Of a stretch of 64,000 bases of DNA, positions 1 through 10,797 are shown piece after piece. The translations under genes and the position numbers were made by a program. The notes under the pieces are model-generated. The model was not told the DNA's origin. It was given only the letters and a program-made list of their open reading frames with translations, and made no database searches. Source of the stretch: Hypericum androsaemum. Lineage: Eukaryota > Streptophyta > Magnoliopsida > Malpighiales > Hypericaceae. The stretch lies in NCBI GenBank assembly GCA_963995505.1, contig OZ023184.1, forward strand, positions 7,270,308 to 7,334,307, in the 5' to 3' direction. Within the stretch, counting starts at the first letter, position 1, and each line of letters starts with the position of its first letter.

Positions 1-1
1 G

Positions 2-148
2 GATTCCTTTTGGTTGGGAGCTCCTTTTTGCCCAAATTATAAAGGGGAAACGGTTAAAGATGGAGATCATCCGGCAGCAAATAAGCCGAGTGAAGTCTGT
101 TTTCTGTCGGAAGATGAGTACAAATTAATCTCTGGGCTGTTGGCCATA
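2..148 (+). CDS. possible last exon of a gene entering from the left edge
   Basis: A frame is open from the window edge for 48 codons and stops at TAG (146-148). It reads DSFWLGAPFCPNYKGE and then ends KLISGLLAI. I do not recognise the family. The stretch is less AT-rich than what follows, and downstream bases to about 220 could be a 3' UTR. No start or splice acceptor is visible because the left edge cuts it. It could equally be a chance open frame or a piece of a repeat. Confidence 0.25.
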
Positions 149-1897
149 TAGGTTGGCGAGATTCTGTACAAATGGTAGCTGTACAGTATTGTGCTTTTCT
201 TTTTCTATAAAAAAAGATGCAGTGTACCTGATTGCGACTTTACACAAATCCTACCAATGAGGCTACTTATCCCAACCACGAATGATGACAACCCTTAAGA
301 AATTATTTCATAGTTGTTGGAAAATGACGTCGATTTTTCCGGGAGATTTGAAATTCCCAACAAATTTGGCTTTACCGAATAATATTAAAAATTAAGTGGT
401 ATTTTTTCAAAGTACAAGTTCGTAGATGTGTTAGTCTACATGCCGATCTGAATTCACGTGAAATATTAGGTGATCAGTCAACATGAAAGAGACTGTCTGT
501 ATAACTAAAGTTTTTATGATATATTTTGAATTGCATGATATCAAAAAAAATCTCAAAACAAATTATAACAAAGTAAATTTTTCCGAAATTAAAATTGGGG
601 GACAAACGTTCGGTTACTAATAAACAGGCAGAGGGGGATGGATTAAACCATAACCATACCGATGCATTAGATCAATAGTTAATAGGAATTATAATTAAAT
701 GAAGGAGAAGGTGCAACCGGGGAGTACAATGATGGAATGGTGTTAGATCCAGGTCTCGGTGCGCGAGGCAATGAATGGAATGGATCGGTGTCGTTTCTGG
801 GTAGCAATCCCTTTCTCTCTCTCCTCTGCTCTATTGTCGCCGTTGTTAAAAGCTAAAACAATAATATCTATATAACCTAATCATTGTACGATGGTTTGGT
901 AACGAACTCTCTGAATTGCGTCCCTACCCATGTTACTAATTGAACTGTGTGACCTTGACCCACCATTTCGATTCGCCAAATTAGCTTATGGGAGAGTTAC
1001 TAATTAGCTGGGATTTAGGTGCATAAACTCACCTAACTAAAACTAGAGCAACAATCTACATCACAATCAGTCATCAACTTGTAATAAGTTAATTAGTTTA
1101 TCTGCAGATATTTAGTTGGAAATTGAGAAATGCATCTATAATGAATATTGCAGTTCAATCACACATTGTTTATAGGAGTATAATGAGTCCCCTGTATTAT
1201 CTTACATATATTAGGCCGACTAATTCAGGTTCGAGCTCGGTAAAATAATTAAATGATGTTAAATCTCTACGAACAAATATTTAGCACTCCTACGTTCTCA
1301 ATAACTAGAATTTTAGACTTCCTTTTAAGCTAAAATAACTATTTTGCCAATTAGTATTAAACATTTCGACGAACTGATGGAATGCGTTTAGATTTTTTAT
1401 AAGGAAATTTTATTTCATCGTAAATTTTGATAATTACATTTATACATTCTGGATACTAAATTTCCTTGTACGAATACATTGTGTTTGGACTTTCTTTTAG
1501 GTTATTTTGGATGGGGGAAAATGGGAGTGGGTAATGAAATGGACTTCAGTGAAGGCAAAGGGGGAACAGATGGTCAAAGTTCCAAATAAAGAACATAGGG
1601 AATTCCTCCATTGGGAGACTACAACGAAGTTGTGCAAAGAAACAAAGGTAAGAGAGACAAAACCCAATTCCATATCCGCTAATCAAGGTGACATGTTATT
1701 TGGGGCGTCTCTGTATCTCTCGTGGGTTGGCCATACACTTGAACCGAATCAATGGCTTTCTTCGTGCACCGTCATCAACAAAACTTGTGTCATCATTGAT
1801 AGAACATGCCCATCCTTGCGCATTACTGAAATATCAAAGGCATAATTCGTACTGGTTACAAGTTAAACACTTCAATTAGATGCATAATAGTCCATAC
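149..1897. other. AT-rich intergenic DNA, no gene recognised
   Basis: I see no supported coding region here. A 112-codon open frame at 1507-1845 has no recognisable domain, an odd composition and no splice context, so I treat it as chance. No repeat structure was recognised except the LINE stub that begins at 1911. Confidence 0.5.
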
Positions 1898-1910
1898 ATA
1901 CCACCATATA

Positions 1911-1997
1911 GGACGGATATAGTATAATCTTACGCTTTGTAATACTTTGTATTAGTAACTTCCGTTGATATTAATGAAACATTTACTTACAAAAAAA
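1911..1997 (+). mobile_element. 87-bp LINE 3' stub with 13-bp target-site duplication
   Basis: The segment ends in ATTAATGAAACATTTACTTA followed by an A-run. This is the same kind of 3' end as the larger LINE at 5984-7181, which ends TATTAATAAAATTTTACTTA plus A-run. It lies between perfect copies of ATACCACCATATA (1898-1910 and 1998-2010). An A-tail plus a target-site duplication is the signature of target-primed reverse transcription, so this is an extremely 5'-truncated LINE copy. Confidence 0.85.
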
Positions 1998-2104
1998 ATA
2001 CCACCATATATACATCCTAAGGTTTGTCGCCAAGATAAAAAGGGTGCCTCGAATTACAAGAGAGTTGTAATCCAAGCTACAATCAATTTCTAAGCTGCTC
2101 GGTA

Positions 2105-3658
2105 GACGATTGGCTTGAGCGCTGTTTGGTGGCTTCGTTGATCGACGCGGGCCAATCAAGGTTTATCAAGAAAGACTCAGTTAAGCTTGGGGTTAAGAGG
2201 TTTCAAGTTCGGGAGTTATGCGGCAACTCCGTGCTTATTTCGTTCATTTCGGCTGCTGATATGGAGTTTTGGAGGATCAAGCTAACCCCGTTCTTCAAGG
2301 ACATCTCTCCTTGGAGCCTGAGTTTTCGCGACATTGCAAGAAGCATTTGGCTTCAAATTAGAGGTATCCCGCTTCAGGTTTGGAACTCTTCCTTCCTCGA
2401 GTGATTGACCTCCTCTCTTTAGGCTTTCAAGCCTGTGCACTAAGTTACTTCTAATCGTAAGCGACTTGATGTCGCTTTTGTGCTTATTTCCGCTTCTTCT
2501 GTGGATCGTGTAAATAAGAAGGTTAATTTGAAGATTGATTGTGAGTCATATCTTGTATGTATCAAGGAGATGGACGCTCGTGTCGCTGATGGATGCCCAG
2601 TTTCTGGTTGGGATTTAGGTAGTGCAGATCTTCCTGGGAGGAATTGGGAGTTTGAGGATGTTGAGGTGGGTTCCTCTTGCTGTGGGGGGCTTGATCTTCA
2701 TGTTTTGCAGTCTCCCGCGGATGGTGTTGGTATGGTTGATGTTGGGGAGCACTAGTTGCCTGCTGCTGCACCTGCTGTGGTAGATGCTCTGCAAGAGGTC
2801 GCTGTGATCGATACTTAGTTGCATCTCGCCTCATCCCCTGCTGTTGTCCGTCCTTCGCAGACTCTTGTTGCGGTTGCTTCAATACTCTCAGATGATGTTG
2901 ATACCATGGTGCTTGGGGTTCCTAGTCCGTCTTGCTCTACTTCTGTTCCCTCTCGTGGGGTCTTTGCCTCTCAAGTTGAGGCCTCTGGTTTTTGGGAGGA
3001 AGTGCTGCAACTTTCGGTTGCTATAATGGCTACTTTGCTGCCTGGTGTTGGTGCATTTGGGCAACCCGCTACAGTTGCTGCGACGGTGGGATCTCCTTTG
3101 CAGCGCTCTTTCAATTCTTTACCTGTTGCCACCTCGGTGGATGATAGGCTTCATCATCACCTATTTGATGCTTCGGATAGGGTAGTTGACAAGGCATACT
3201 CGCAGCCTCCTGTTGTGCGCAAGAGGGTGAACTCGGGCATTTCGATCATTATGATCCCGACGTGTTCCAGTTGTCGTGAAAGAAGACTCATGGAAAAAGT
3301 CGCGGCTCTCATAATTTTTTCGTTACGAAAAGAGAAGATCAAGTAGCCTAAGAAGCCAAAGTCAGAGTTAAGCCTCGGGTCGCTTATGGCCGACATGGAA
3401 GTCCAAGACGAGGCTCTCCAAGCAGAACTTTCCGCGGAGGCGTGGCATCTTGCCATTGTGATGGGCCATTTTTGGGAGGAGGACACTTCAAGAATTCTCC
3501 ATGTGATCAAGGAAACTGCTTGCGCTATGGCCCTTTTTGGTCTTACGACTCTCTGTAACTTTGTTAGTGCGTGGTTGTTTATTTTGGTCTGCCCTTTGCT
3601 TGTTGTATATTCGGGTATGCTTTTTGATGATCTTAGGATTTTTGGATTGTCTCTTTAG
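2105..3658 (+). pseudogene. LINE ORF1 remnant (DUF4283 type)
   Basis: Frames at 2126-2404 and 2480-2755, and perhaps later ones to 3658, resemble plant L1-type ORF1, a nucleic-acid-binding chaperone. Recognisable pieces are PWSLSFRDIARSIWLQIRGI at about 2308-2367, typical of the DUF4283 domain, and KRLDVAFVLISASSVDRVNK just after a frame change at about 2462. The TGA at 2402 and later frame changes break it. The Val/Ser-rich middle (2620-3340) fits the poorly conserved linker of these proteins. No reverse transcriptase follows, so this is a detached 5' part of an element. A related ORF1 remnant lies on the other strand at 21186-21870. Confidence 0.75.
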
Positions 3659-3828
3659 GTGATATCTTGGTGTTTGTTCCTAGATAGAGTCTTGGTGCTT
3701 TCAGACAGAATATATCATTTTTGAGGTATTACACATAGACCCTAGCCTTAATTACGACATAAGCCAGGGATATGAGAGCAACTACCCCAATTTTTATGTT
3801 TTAACTCCACGACAATCGGATCACAGTG

Positions 3829-4004
3829 GAATGAAACCAATATTATAGTAGAATGAAATCAATGTCATAGTAGAATGAAACCAATAACATAGAAGATGGA
3901 AACCAATATCATAGTAGAATGAAACCAATATCATAGCAGAATGAAACCAATAGCATAGAAGATGGAAACCAATATTCGAGAAAATGTAAACCAATATTCT
4001 CATA
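3829..4004. repeat. 22-bp tandem repeat, eight units, with 66-bp higher order
   Basis: Eight consecutive 22-bp units start at 3829, 3851, 3873, 3895, 3917, 3939, 3961 and 3983, each close to GAATGAAACCAATATCATAG plus two bases. Units 3 and 6 end in GAA and units 4 and 7 begin GATGG. The array therefore also has a period of three units (66 bp), which implies duplication of a trimer. There are no spacers, so it is a minisatellite. Confidence 0.9.
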
Positions 4005-4379
4005 CTCGTATTTCCATAAATTGTATTATTTTGCTGATATTTTTTTAAATTATTTTAATTATTGTATTTCCAATATTGCCCCTATCTCTTTCAGTGGGGA
4101 TTACCCATGTCTCCACTGAATTTGAACCCAAAAAAATAACTTACTATTTTCTTGAATTTATTTAAAAATCTGATAAGGCTCACCCTAAATATTCGGGATT
4201 CACAAAAAATATAGGAAGAGAGTGTTTGGTACAGAATCTGGCCAACCTTTTTTCAACGGACAGCACAAAAGGTGGCAAAGGGCGAAGAAGACACACAAGG
4301 AAATTAAGTGGGTCATTATGGGAGCAAGTTTAAGATTCACTCATCCAATCTGAAGTATCTACGTCATTTATTATTGAAT

Positions 4380-4446
4380 TTTTTTTGGGTAGAAATGAAG
4401 GGACAAATATCTCTATATATTAAGAAAATGGTCCGTTACAACCTGG
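4380..4446 (-). mobile_element. 67-bp LINE 3' stub with 10-bp target-site duplication
   Basis: Read on the minus strand the segment ends in an A-run (T-run at 4380-4387 on the plus strand). It is flanked by perfect copies of ATTATTGAAT (4370-4379 and 4447-4456). The T-run followed by GGGTAGAAATGAAGGGA resembles the 3' end of the minus-strand LINE at 12841-14718 (T-run, GGTAGAAGTCGAGGGGCA). It is a LINE copy truncated to little more than its tail. Confidence 0.75.
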
Positions 4447-4456
4447 ATTATTGAAT

Positions 4457-5968
4457 ATTGGGTACCCTAAGTCCCTAAGTTAAAGAAGCTTTGTTTGTAT
4501 TACCATTTTGTAAAATAATTGTAATTCTGCGATCTCTTAATCGTATTGCAGATTGACTTAATAAATAAGAGAGATTAGGTCTTTTTCCAAGTGATTGATC
4601 GCATTCCCGTCCCTTAAAACTAGATACTCTTTTATTTATGCACTTTTTATTTAATTTTAATATATATGTTCTATGATTTGTTCCTAAAAAAATTCCCTAA
4701 GTTGAGACGACCCCGATTGCCCACCTGGATTCCACTCGATTCCCATTCACCGCCACTCACGCCTTCAATTATTCACACTACGTGTCCGGAAATCACATGC
4801 TGATGCTGCTTCTCCGTTTCAGAATGTCTGCATCTTTTTCCTGTTTTCCCCTTGTTCTTAGTTCTTTTCAGTTTATTCTAATCTTTTGATCCGATTTTTC
4901 CGATTGGTCAGTCCAACCTAAGATTTTTATTAAATAAAAACTATAAAATTAAATAATTCTGTTTATATTTTAATTTATTGTAAAATTTATCATTTACAAA
5001 TGTTAAAATTATAATTTAATTACTTAGAATCTAACAAAGCAAAAAAATATAACAGTTTTGCACAAACAATCAATCATAAATTAGTTGATTCAATTAGTCA
5101 AGTGATCAACCGAGTTTACCGATGATAAAATTGTAGTGTAACGTATACTTCACACACGTAATATATTTAATCTACATTATATTGCTGAATGGATTATTCA
5201 TATCGGTGTTTTGGAAAAAATTCCATCATATAAGTTTTTAAACACGCACTCAGATCGCTTGATCTATGTTCACATATGACATATGTCAAAACAGAGGACA
5301 ATCGTTTATTTCTCTTTTATGTGAACATGGGCAACATGCATGCCAAGAACCAACCATTATATTATATTCTAAAAAATAACGATAAATTAAATTAACCGAT
5401 GAATATGTTATTTTAATTTGACCTAAAAATTTTGATTTTTTGGAAATTAGATATATGTTAGAAGAATTTTACTTTTCAAAAAAATTATTTGATTTGAACT
5501 TAAATTAGTCGATTCATTAAATATTTGATAGACTACTATAAACAGAAAATATGTTCTAAAAAAACATAAAAATATATAATATACTAAAAAGATGATTATA
5601 ATATATTTCATGTCAAAAGACAATGGGCAGACATACTGCCAACATTTTTAGTTTGCGAGATCAGCAGCGCCCATTCCTTTTGACTAGCTGCTGCTAGGGA
5701 CCGTCCGGTGTGTCTTTCCATTTCCAAAGCTATAATAACATCCACAATTCAACTAATTGATTAATCTCTATACATCAAAATTAAAAGGTTGACAAAATAA
5801 AAAGTTGAAATAGAAAAGCATATTTAAATTCCACTTTACTGTCGTCTTACTATCTTGTGATTTTGTATTTGATACACTAATACTTTGTGATTCTCAATTA
5901 TTAGACCAGGTGATAGTTTTATCTCACTAGTAATCATCTTGCAGCAGCTAATTTCAATTAGTTTAGCT
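4457..5968. other. AT-rich intergenic DNA, nothing recognised
   Basis: No open frame with a recognisable product, no RNA gene and no clear repeat was found in this stretch. Confidence 0.5.
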
Positions 5969-5983
5969 ATATCGCTTATTATG

Positions 5984-7090
5984 GGCATTGATAATCTGAT
6001 GTTAAAAAACCAGGCCCTTCTTCTTAAATAGATTTCTCGATTTCTCGACAATCGAGAGGTACTTTGGGCTCAGACTGTTGCGGAGATTCATGGGTTTACT
6101 CCCACTACTGCAATGTCTTTCCCACTGGCCAAAGGGGAAGGTATTTGGGCCGGTATATGCAAGATTGCCGGTGAGGATTTAGGAGTTTGCAGTGACTTTT
6201 ATTCAGGTTTTCAACTTGAAGTCGGACGTGGCAATCTTTTTTCTTTCTGGAAAGACTATTGGATTTGCAACGAACCTTTAATGGAAAGATACCCGAGGCT
6301 TTATCAAGTGTCGACTCAGAAATTGAACAAAATTGAGGAATGCGGATCATGGAGTGGCTCTACCTGGAACTGGAACCTCCAATGGCGCAGTCATTTCTTT
6401 ATAAGGGAAGAGACACAGTTAACCCAGTTGCTTCAATTGATCTCAAGAGTGCAAATCCACCAAGATAGAGCTGACAAGATAAGCTGGGTTCATCAAGGAG
6501 AACAATTTAGTGTCAAATCTCTCTACCTAAAGTCCCTAGAAGGACATTTTCAACCATCCCAACGGCAAATAGCTCTAGCTAATATCTGGACGGGTCAGAT
6601 TTCATATAAGGTAGAGTGCTTCTTGTGGATCACTCTTCAAAATCGGCTACGTACAAGGGATAATCTGATCCGACATAGGATGTTACAAGCTTGGGACTGT
6701 TTATGCCCCTTATGTGGGACTCATGATGAATCGGCAAATCACCTCTTTGTTCGATGCTCTTTTGCGAGAAGAATTTGGGATTTCTTTATCCGGAAGAGGG
6801 GACTGTACTGGAGTGGAGGCAGGGATGTCCAATCATTCTTAGCCATCTGGATGGGTTTGGTTGGAGGTGGTATGATCAAAAAAGTTTGGTTTGCGATCTA
6901 TGCAGCAACAATGTGGGGAATCTGGCTCCTTCGGAACCGAATGATCTTCCAAGAAGAACGAAGCAACCATGAACTTCTCATTCATACCATTATCCGTCGA
7001 ATCCAAGAATGGCTAAGATGGTCGAACTCGGTGCGAGATTTAGCGGGTCAAGATTTAATTTTATTTATTGAATCACTTGGTGACAAGTGA
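5984..7090 (+). pseudogene. LINE reverse transcriptase, C-terminal part with zf-RVT
   Basis: One frame runs from the 5' junction to TGA at 7088-7090 with a single in-frame TAG (6029-6031). After that stop the frame is open for 350 codons. The start shows the connection-region motif NQALLLK, then LDNREVLWAQTVAEIHG. Near 6690-6780 is the zinc-binding zf-RVT region (CLCPLCGTHDESANHLFVRC). The catalytic palm with the YADD-type box is missing because of the 5' truncation, so it cannot encode an active enzyme. A chance internal ATG lies at 6113, but the true protein start would be far upstream. Decayed copies of the same region are at 24135-24399. Confidence 0.9.
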
Positions 7091-7181
7091 ATGAGGGGGA
7101 TTTAGGGAGACTTTAGCAGGTCACCCCCTGTACATTCTATTTTGGTTTACAGTATTAATAAAATTTTACTTATCAAAAAAA
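5984..7181 (+). mobile_element. 5'-truncated LINE with 15-bp target-site duplication
   Basis: Perfect copies of ATATCGCTTATTATG flank the element (5969-5983 and 7182-7196). It begins inside the reverse-transcriptase connection region and ends in an A-run after TATTAATAAAATTTTACTTA. Truncated 5' end, A-tail and a 15-bp duplication are the classic marks of an L1-type insertion. The perfect duplication and long open frame suggest it is fairly young. This lineage ends after the zf-RVT domain and has no RNase H, unlike the LINEs at 10798, 12841 and 40235. Confidence 0.95.
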
Positions 7182-7297
7182 ATATCGCTTATTATGCTAC
7201 CTTATTTATTGTCTAAGTGATGTGACATTATATGTAGGAAAAAATAGCATGATGTGACATTATCCGCAAGAAAAAAATAGCGACTTGACATGCATAT

Positions 7298-8513
7298 TGT
7301 TGTTTGTCGGAGGTGGTGTACTTGATTAGGATCTGGTATAATCGAGGCAAGAGTTGGACTCTTTCCCCGTAAGACGAGATTGCCCCGTATTCAGTGCTTA
7401 CGGGCTGCGGCAATCGTCCCCAAGATACAACGACTAGGCTACTTCCGAGTTCATAGCACAACGATCCTCGAAGCTTTAGGCAAACCTTAGATATTCAGAA
7501 CTTTCTGAGAGAGGGAGAGAGAGCCTACAATTGCTAACGAATGCTTATGCAAGTTGTAGTGGGGTGAGATGCAAATGAGAGGGAGAGGCCTATTTATATG
7601 CGCTGTATGGAATGGAGGCATGCACTTTCGAAGGAGCACGAAGCAATTCCGAGGAGACGTGTTCGTTCGGCCAGCAGGCAGGCTGCCCTTCAGGTGCCTC
7701 TCCAGCCAATTTGTTCGTGGCTCTTCGGAGGTCGTAGGCACCACTTCGGCAGGCAAGCACCACACTCGCGTCCCTTCGGTGTTCTGGGAGCTTCTGGATT
7801 CGCCTGTGCGCCCTTCAGGTTCGCTCGTAACCCTTTGACCTTCTGGAAGTCTCCAGGACATTCCAGTCCTTCGTGACCCGTCCAAAATTTGCCAAAATTA
7901 AACGCTCCTCGCGATGATGCTACACACCATCCTTGCAGGCAGCCTTGGTCAGCTCTTCAGGTAGAACATTTAATGTTACACCAGCTTGGAACTTCTCCTT
8001 ATAAACGGGGAAAAGTTCCTTGCGATTTCTGATGTGGTAATGGTTCTCCCATCCTCAGCTTGGGCTTTTTAGCTTGGGCCTTTCAGCTTGGATTCACCTG
8101 TGCGCCCTTCAGGTTCGCTCGTAACCCTTCGACCTTCTGGAAGTCTCTGAGACATCCTTAGCTCCTCGGGATGATGCGCACGTGCGAAGTGCCAAGTGCG
8201 CCACAAAGCGCCCATTGCGACCTGCATCCAATGTGCCATGCGCACACGCACGTGCACGAGCCCGTGTGTATGCGCGTGCGCGTGCTCGTGCTCGTGTTCG
8301 GATCGTGCTACGCACCATCCTCGCAGGCAGCCTCGGTCAGCTCTTCAAGTGGAAAATTTAATGTTACACCAGTTTGGAGCTTCTCCTTATAAACAGGGAA
8401 AAGTCCCTCACGATTTCTGATGTGGTAATGGTTCTCTCATCCTCAGCTTGGGCTTTTCAGCTTGGGCCTTTCAACTTGGGCCAAATGTATTAATTATGCA
8501 TTCAAACCCAACA
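7298..8513 (-). mobile_element. solo LTR, 1216 bp, with 5-bp target-site duplication
   Basis: The segment starts TGTTG, ends CAACA, and is flanked by CATAT on both sides (7293-7297 and 8514-8518). No internal region, primer-binding site or second LTR is present, so it is a solo LTR left by recombination between two LTRs. A TATA-like ATATAAATAGG on the minus strand (about 7589-7599) followed by a transcribed-looking R/U5 region suggests minus orientation. The superfamily cannot be told without internal sequence. No protein is encoded; open frames inside it are chance. Confidence 0.88.
7797..8490. repeat. imperfect tandem duplication inside the solo LTR
   Basis: The stretch starting at 7797 (GATTCGCCTGTGCGCCCTTC) recurs at 8091, and the stretch from 7918 (TGCTAC-CACCATCCT) recurs at 8306. 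The second copy carries about 94 extra bases, mainly a GT/CA-rich tract at about 8235-8302. In the inferred minus orientation this doubles part of U3, the LTR region that usually carries enhancers. Confidence 0.8.
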
Positions 8514-8539
8514 CATATCATGCTACGTCATTAATTTTA

Positions 8540-8823
8540 GGGTAAATTAACCTAAAATCCTTGAATTATAGTTTTATTACTCGCAGGTCCCTAACTTTCA
8601 GAAATAGTGTATGAGGTCCCTGCTTTTTAAGAAAATATTGGTCTAAGGTCCCTAGTAACTGGATCGATCTTCTTAAAAATCTCCGGAGAAAATCTCTGAT
8701 TCGGTAACTAAGGACCTCAGACTAATATTTTCTTAAAAAGCAGGGACCTCATACACTGTTTCTGAAAACTAGGGACCTGTGAGTAATAAAAATATAAACC
8801 AGAGATCTGAGAGTAATTTTTTC
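8540..8823. mobile_element. Mutator-type MITE (foldback) with 9-bp target-site duplication
   Basis: Perfect TTAATTTTA copies flank it (8531-8539 and 8824-8832). The two halves are inverted repeats: AGTGTATGAGGTCCCTGCTT on the left pairs with AAGCAGGGACCTCATACACT on the right. The left end is GGGTAAATTA. Nine-base duplications and long inverted repeats fit non-autonomous Mutator-like elements. It is the same family as 23113-23364 and related to 54633-54896, 50989-52045 and 57942-58969. Confidence 0.9.
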
Positions 8824-8862
8824 TTAATTTTATCTGAATGAAATCATCCAGGTAGAACTTAA

Positions 8863-10154
8863 GAGAAAATTTTACTTCAGTAACTTGTAGTTTGACTGTT
8901 TGATACTTACGACCATGTAGTTCAAAACTCATCAAAATGGTCTCTAAGGTTTCAAAGGAACTTCACTCGCAGCTACCCCCTGCCCGAAATAAAAAAGATG
9001 ATGTTTTGTGCATATGTGGCACGCCAATTGGACACATATTATACGGTAGTATTGTTGAATTGTCATGATGAAAATTTTCAAAAAATTCCCGATTAATTTA
9101 CATTTTCTAAAATTTCCCTTCTTCCTTTCCATCTCTCTCTCTCCTCTCTACCCTCCCGTCTCTCTCCGCCTTCCTCTCTCCAGAAAAATGAAACAACACT
9201 GAGAATCAACAAAGTTTGCATCTATAACGACTGATTGGCAATCACCATGGAGATTAAACAAAAGAGGGGATAAAAAGATTAAGAAGGCCTACGCAGAGAC
9301 CCATCGACATCCAACAAGTAGACCTGGCCATGAATTGAATCTGATTCGTGATTCGATTCGATTCGTTAAAAATTTGATTTGATTCGTCAATAATTCGATT
9401 CGAAAAAATTTGATTCGAATTTGTCATAAAACTTATTGAATACGGTTCAAGATATTTATAATTCGCAAAACCGGCGAATTTAATTTGAATTCGATTCGAA
9501 AATTTGATTCGAGTTAAATTCGATTCAAATTCATGTACATATAATAATAATATATGTTAAAAAATTCAAATAAAATGGGGGGATTTGAGAGAAAAAAATT
9601 CGGTTATAATTCAATTATAATTTGGTTATAATTCGATTATAATTCAATTCGAATTCAAAAATTCATAATTCGTATTCGATTCGTCTTGTGAAGAATTGAA
9701 TATAGTTTAATGTTTTGATGAATTCGAATTCGAATTCGTCCAAATTCGATTCGAATTCGTCCAAATTCGAACCGTGGTCAGGTCTACCAACAAGGTTCGT
9801 TCCAAAATTAAAAGGGTAAATTAGTAAATGTTGGACTTCAGGCCATGTAGATGGAGGCTCGGGTGGAGAGAGGAGAGAGAGGGAAGGAGAAGAAGCGTTC
9901 TTTTTGGAAGAAAAAAAACTAATATGGGATTGTTTTAAAATTATTCACCACGACAACTTAGCGACACCAGTGTACAAAGTTTTGCCTAGTTGGCACAAAA
10001 CATCAACATTTTAATTTCAGGCACGGAGGCAGCTAGCTACCTGTGACATACCTTTGAAACCTCAGGGACCATTTTGATGCGTTTTAAAACAAAAGGTTGT
10101 AAGTGTCAAACGATAAAACTACAAATTATTAAAGTGAAGTTTCACAAAAATTAA
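8863..10154. mobile_element. large foldback element, about 300-bp inverted arms
   Basis: The left arm (about 8863-9190) and right arm (about 9835-10154) are inverted copies. For example CATCAAAATGGTCTCTAAGG on the left pairs with a near-identical reverse complement at about 10055-10080, and both arms include a CT/GA-rich tract. Possible target duplications AGAACTTAA and TGAACTAAA match at 7 of 9 positions, so the exact ends are uncertain. Long arms and a possible 9-bp duplication suggest a non-autonomous Mutator-like element. A hAT element sits in its loop. One arm of the same family is at 42583-42680. Confidence 0.75.
9319..9786. mobile_element. hAT-type MITE nested in the foldback, 8-bp target-site duplication
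   Basis: It begins TAGACCTGGCCATGAATT and ends with the inverse ...GGTCAGGTCTA. Perfect CCAACAAG copies flank it (9311-9318 and 9787-9794). An 8-bp duplication with TAG...CTA ends is diagnostic of hAT. The interior is made almost entirely of short ATTCGAATTCG-like words in both orientations, with no coding potential. It inserted after the host foldback. Confidence 0.9.
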
Positions 10155-10795
10155 TGAACTAAATAATTGAGGATAGTGGATATCACATTGTTAAGTAATG
10201 TAAAATTTGTCACTTAATCAAAAAAATCAAACCAAAAAATAGTTGTATATTGCAACACCAAATCACAAAGTAGTTAAATGTATTTTACCCAAAAACATAA
10301 TACGGTGCAGAAGTCACGTGCCTCGTTGCCTGGATGGAAGCCCAACCGTCGAGACGTCATCTTTTTCCTTCCATTTTATTCCCACTAACGACGTTTGTTC
10401 ACGTTCCCACTTCTCAGAACTGCCGGCGTGGGACGACACCCTCTTTTCCCCAAAACGTTAAACGTGGACTCGATGCCCCTGCAATTAATTTGTTTTAATA
10501 ATTACCGCGAGGTCCACAAATTAGATTTCTCCTTTTCCATTTTCAGAAAATAAAAAAAATTAAAAAACGAAAGACTCGACATGGACGTGCTTACATGCGG
10601 AGAAGCACGGCACAGGGCTTCAGAAAAGAGGATATAGATTTCCATCAAAAAAAGAAAAAAAAGAAAATAGTACACAGATCTCCGCCGTCCACGCGCATGT
10701 CCTGGAAGGTACTTATCCACTGTCATTTTATCGACCATCGACGTGTTCATTTTAGACGGAAAGCTTAGAAGCGTGTACCTTATGCGCTCAAGTGC
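10155..10795. other. intergenic DNA, nothing recognised
   Basis: Short open frames here have no recognisable domain. No repeat boundaries were seen. Confidence 0.4.
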
Positions 10796-10797
10796 TC

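Noticed and set aside
1507..1879. Two overlapping open frames of 112 and 63 codons
   Set aside because: No recognisable domain, no splice context, AT-rich surroundings; likely chance.
3829..4004. CRISPR-like array
   Set aside because: The 22-bp units are contiguous with no spacers, and the genome is a plant; it is a minisatellite.
8069..8420. Arg/Ala- and Cys/His-rich small frames
   Set aside because: Translation of the GT/CA tract and U3 duplication of the solo LTR.
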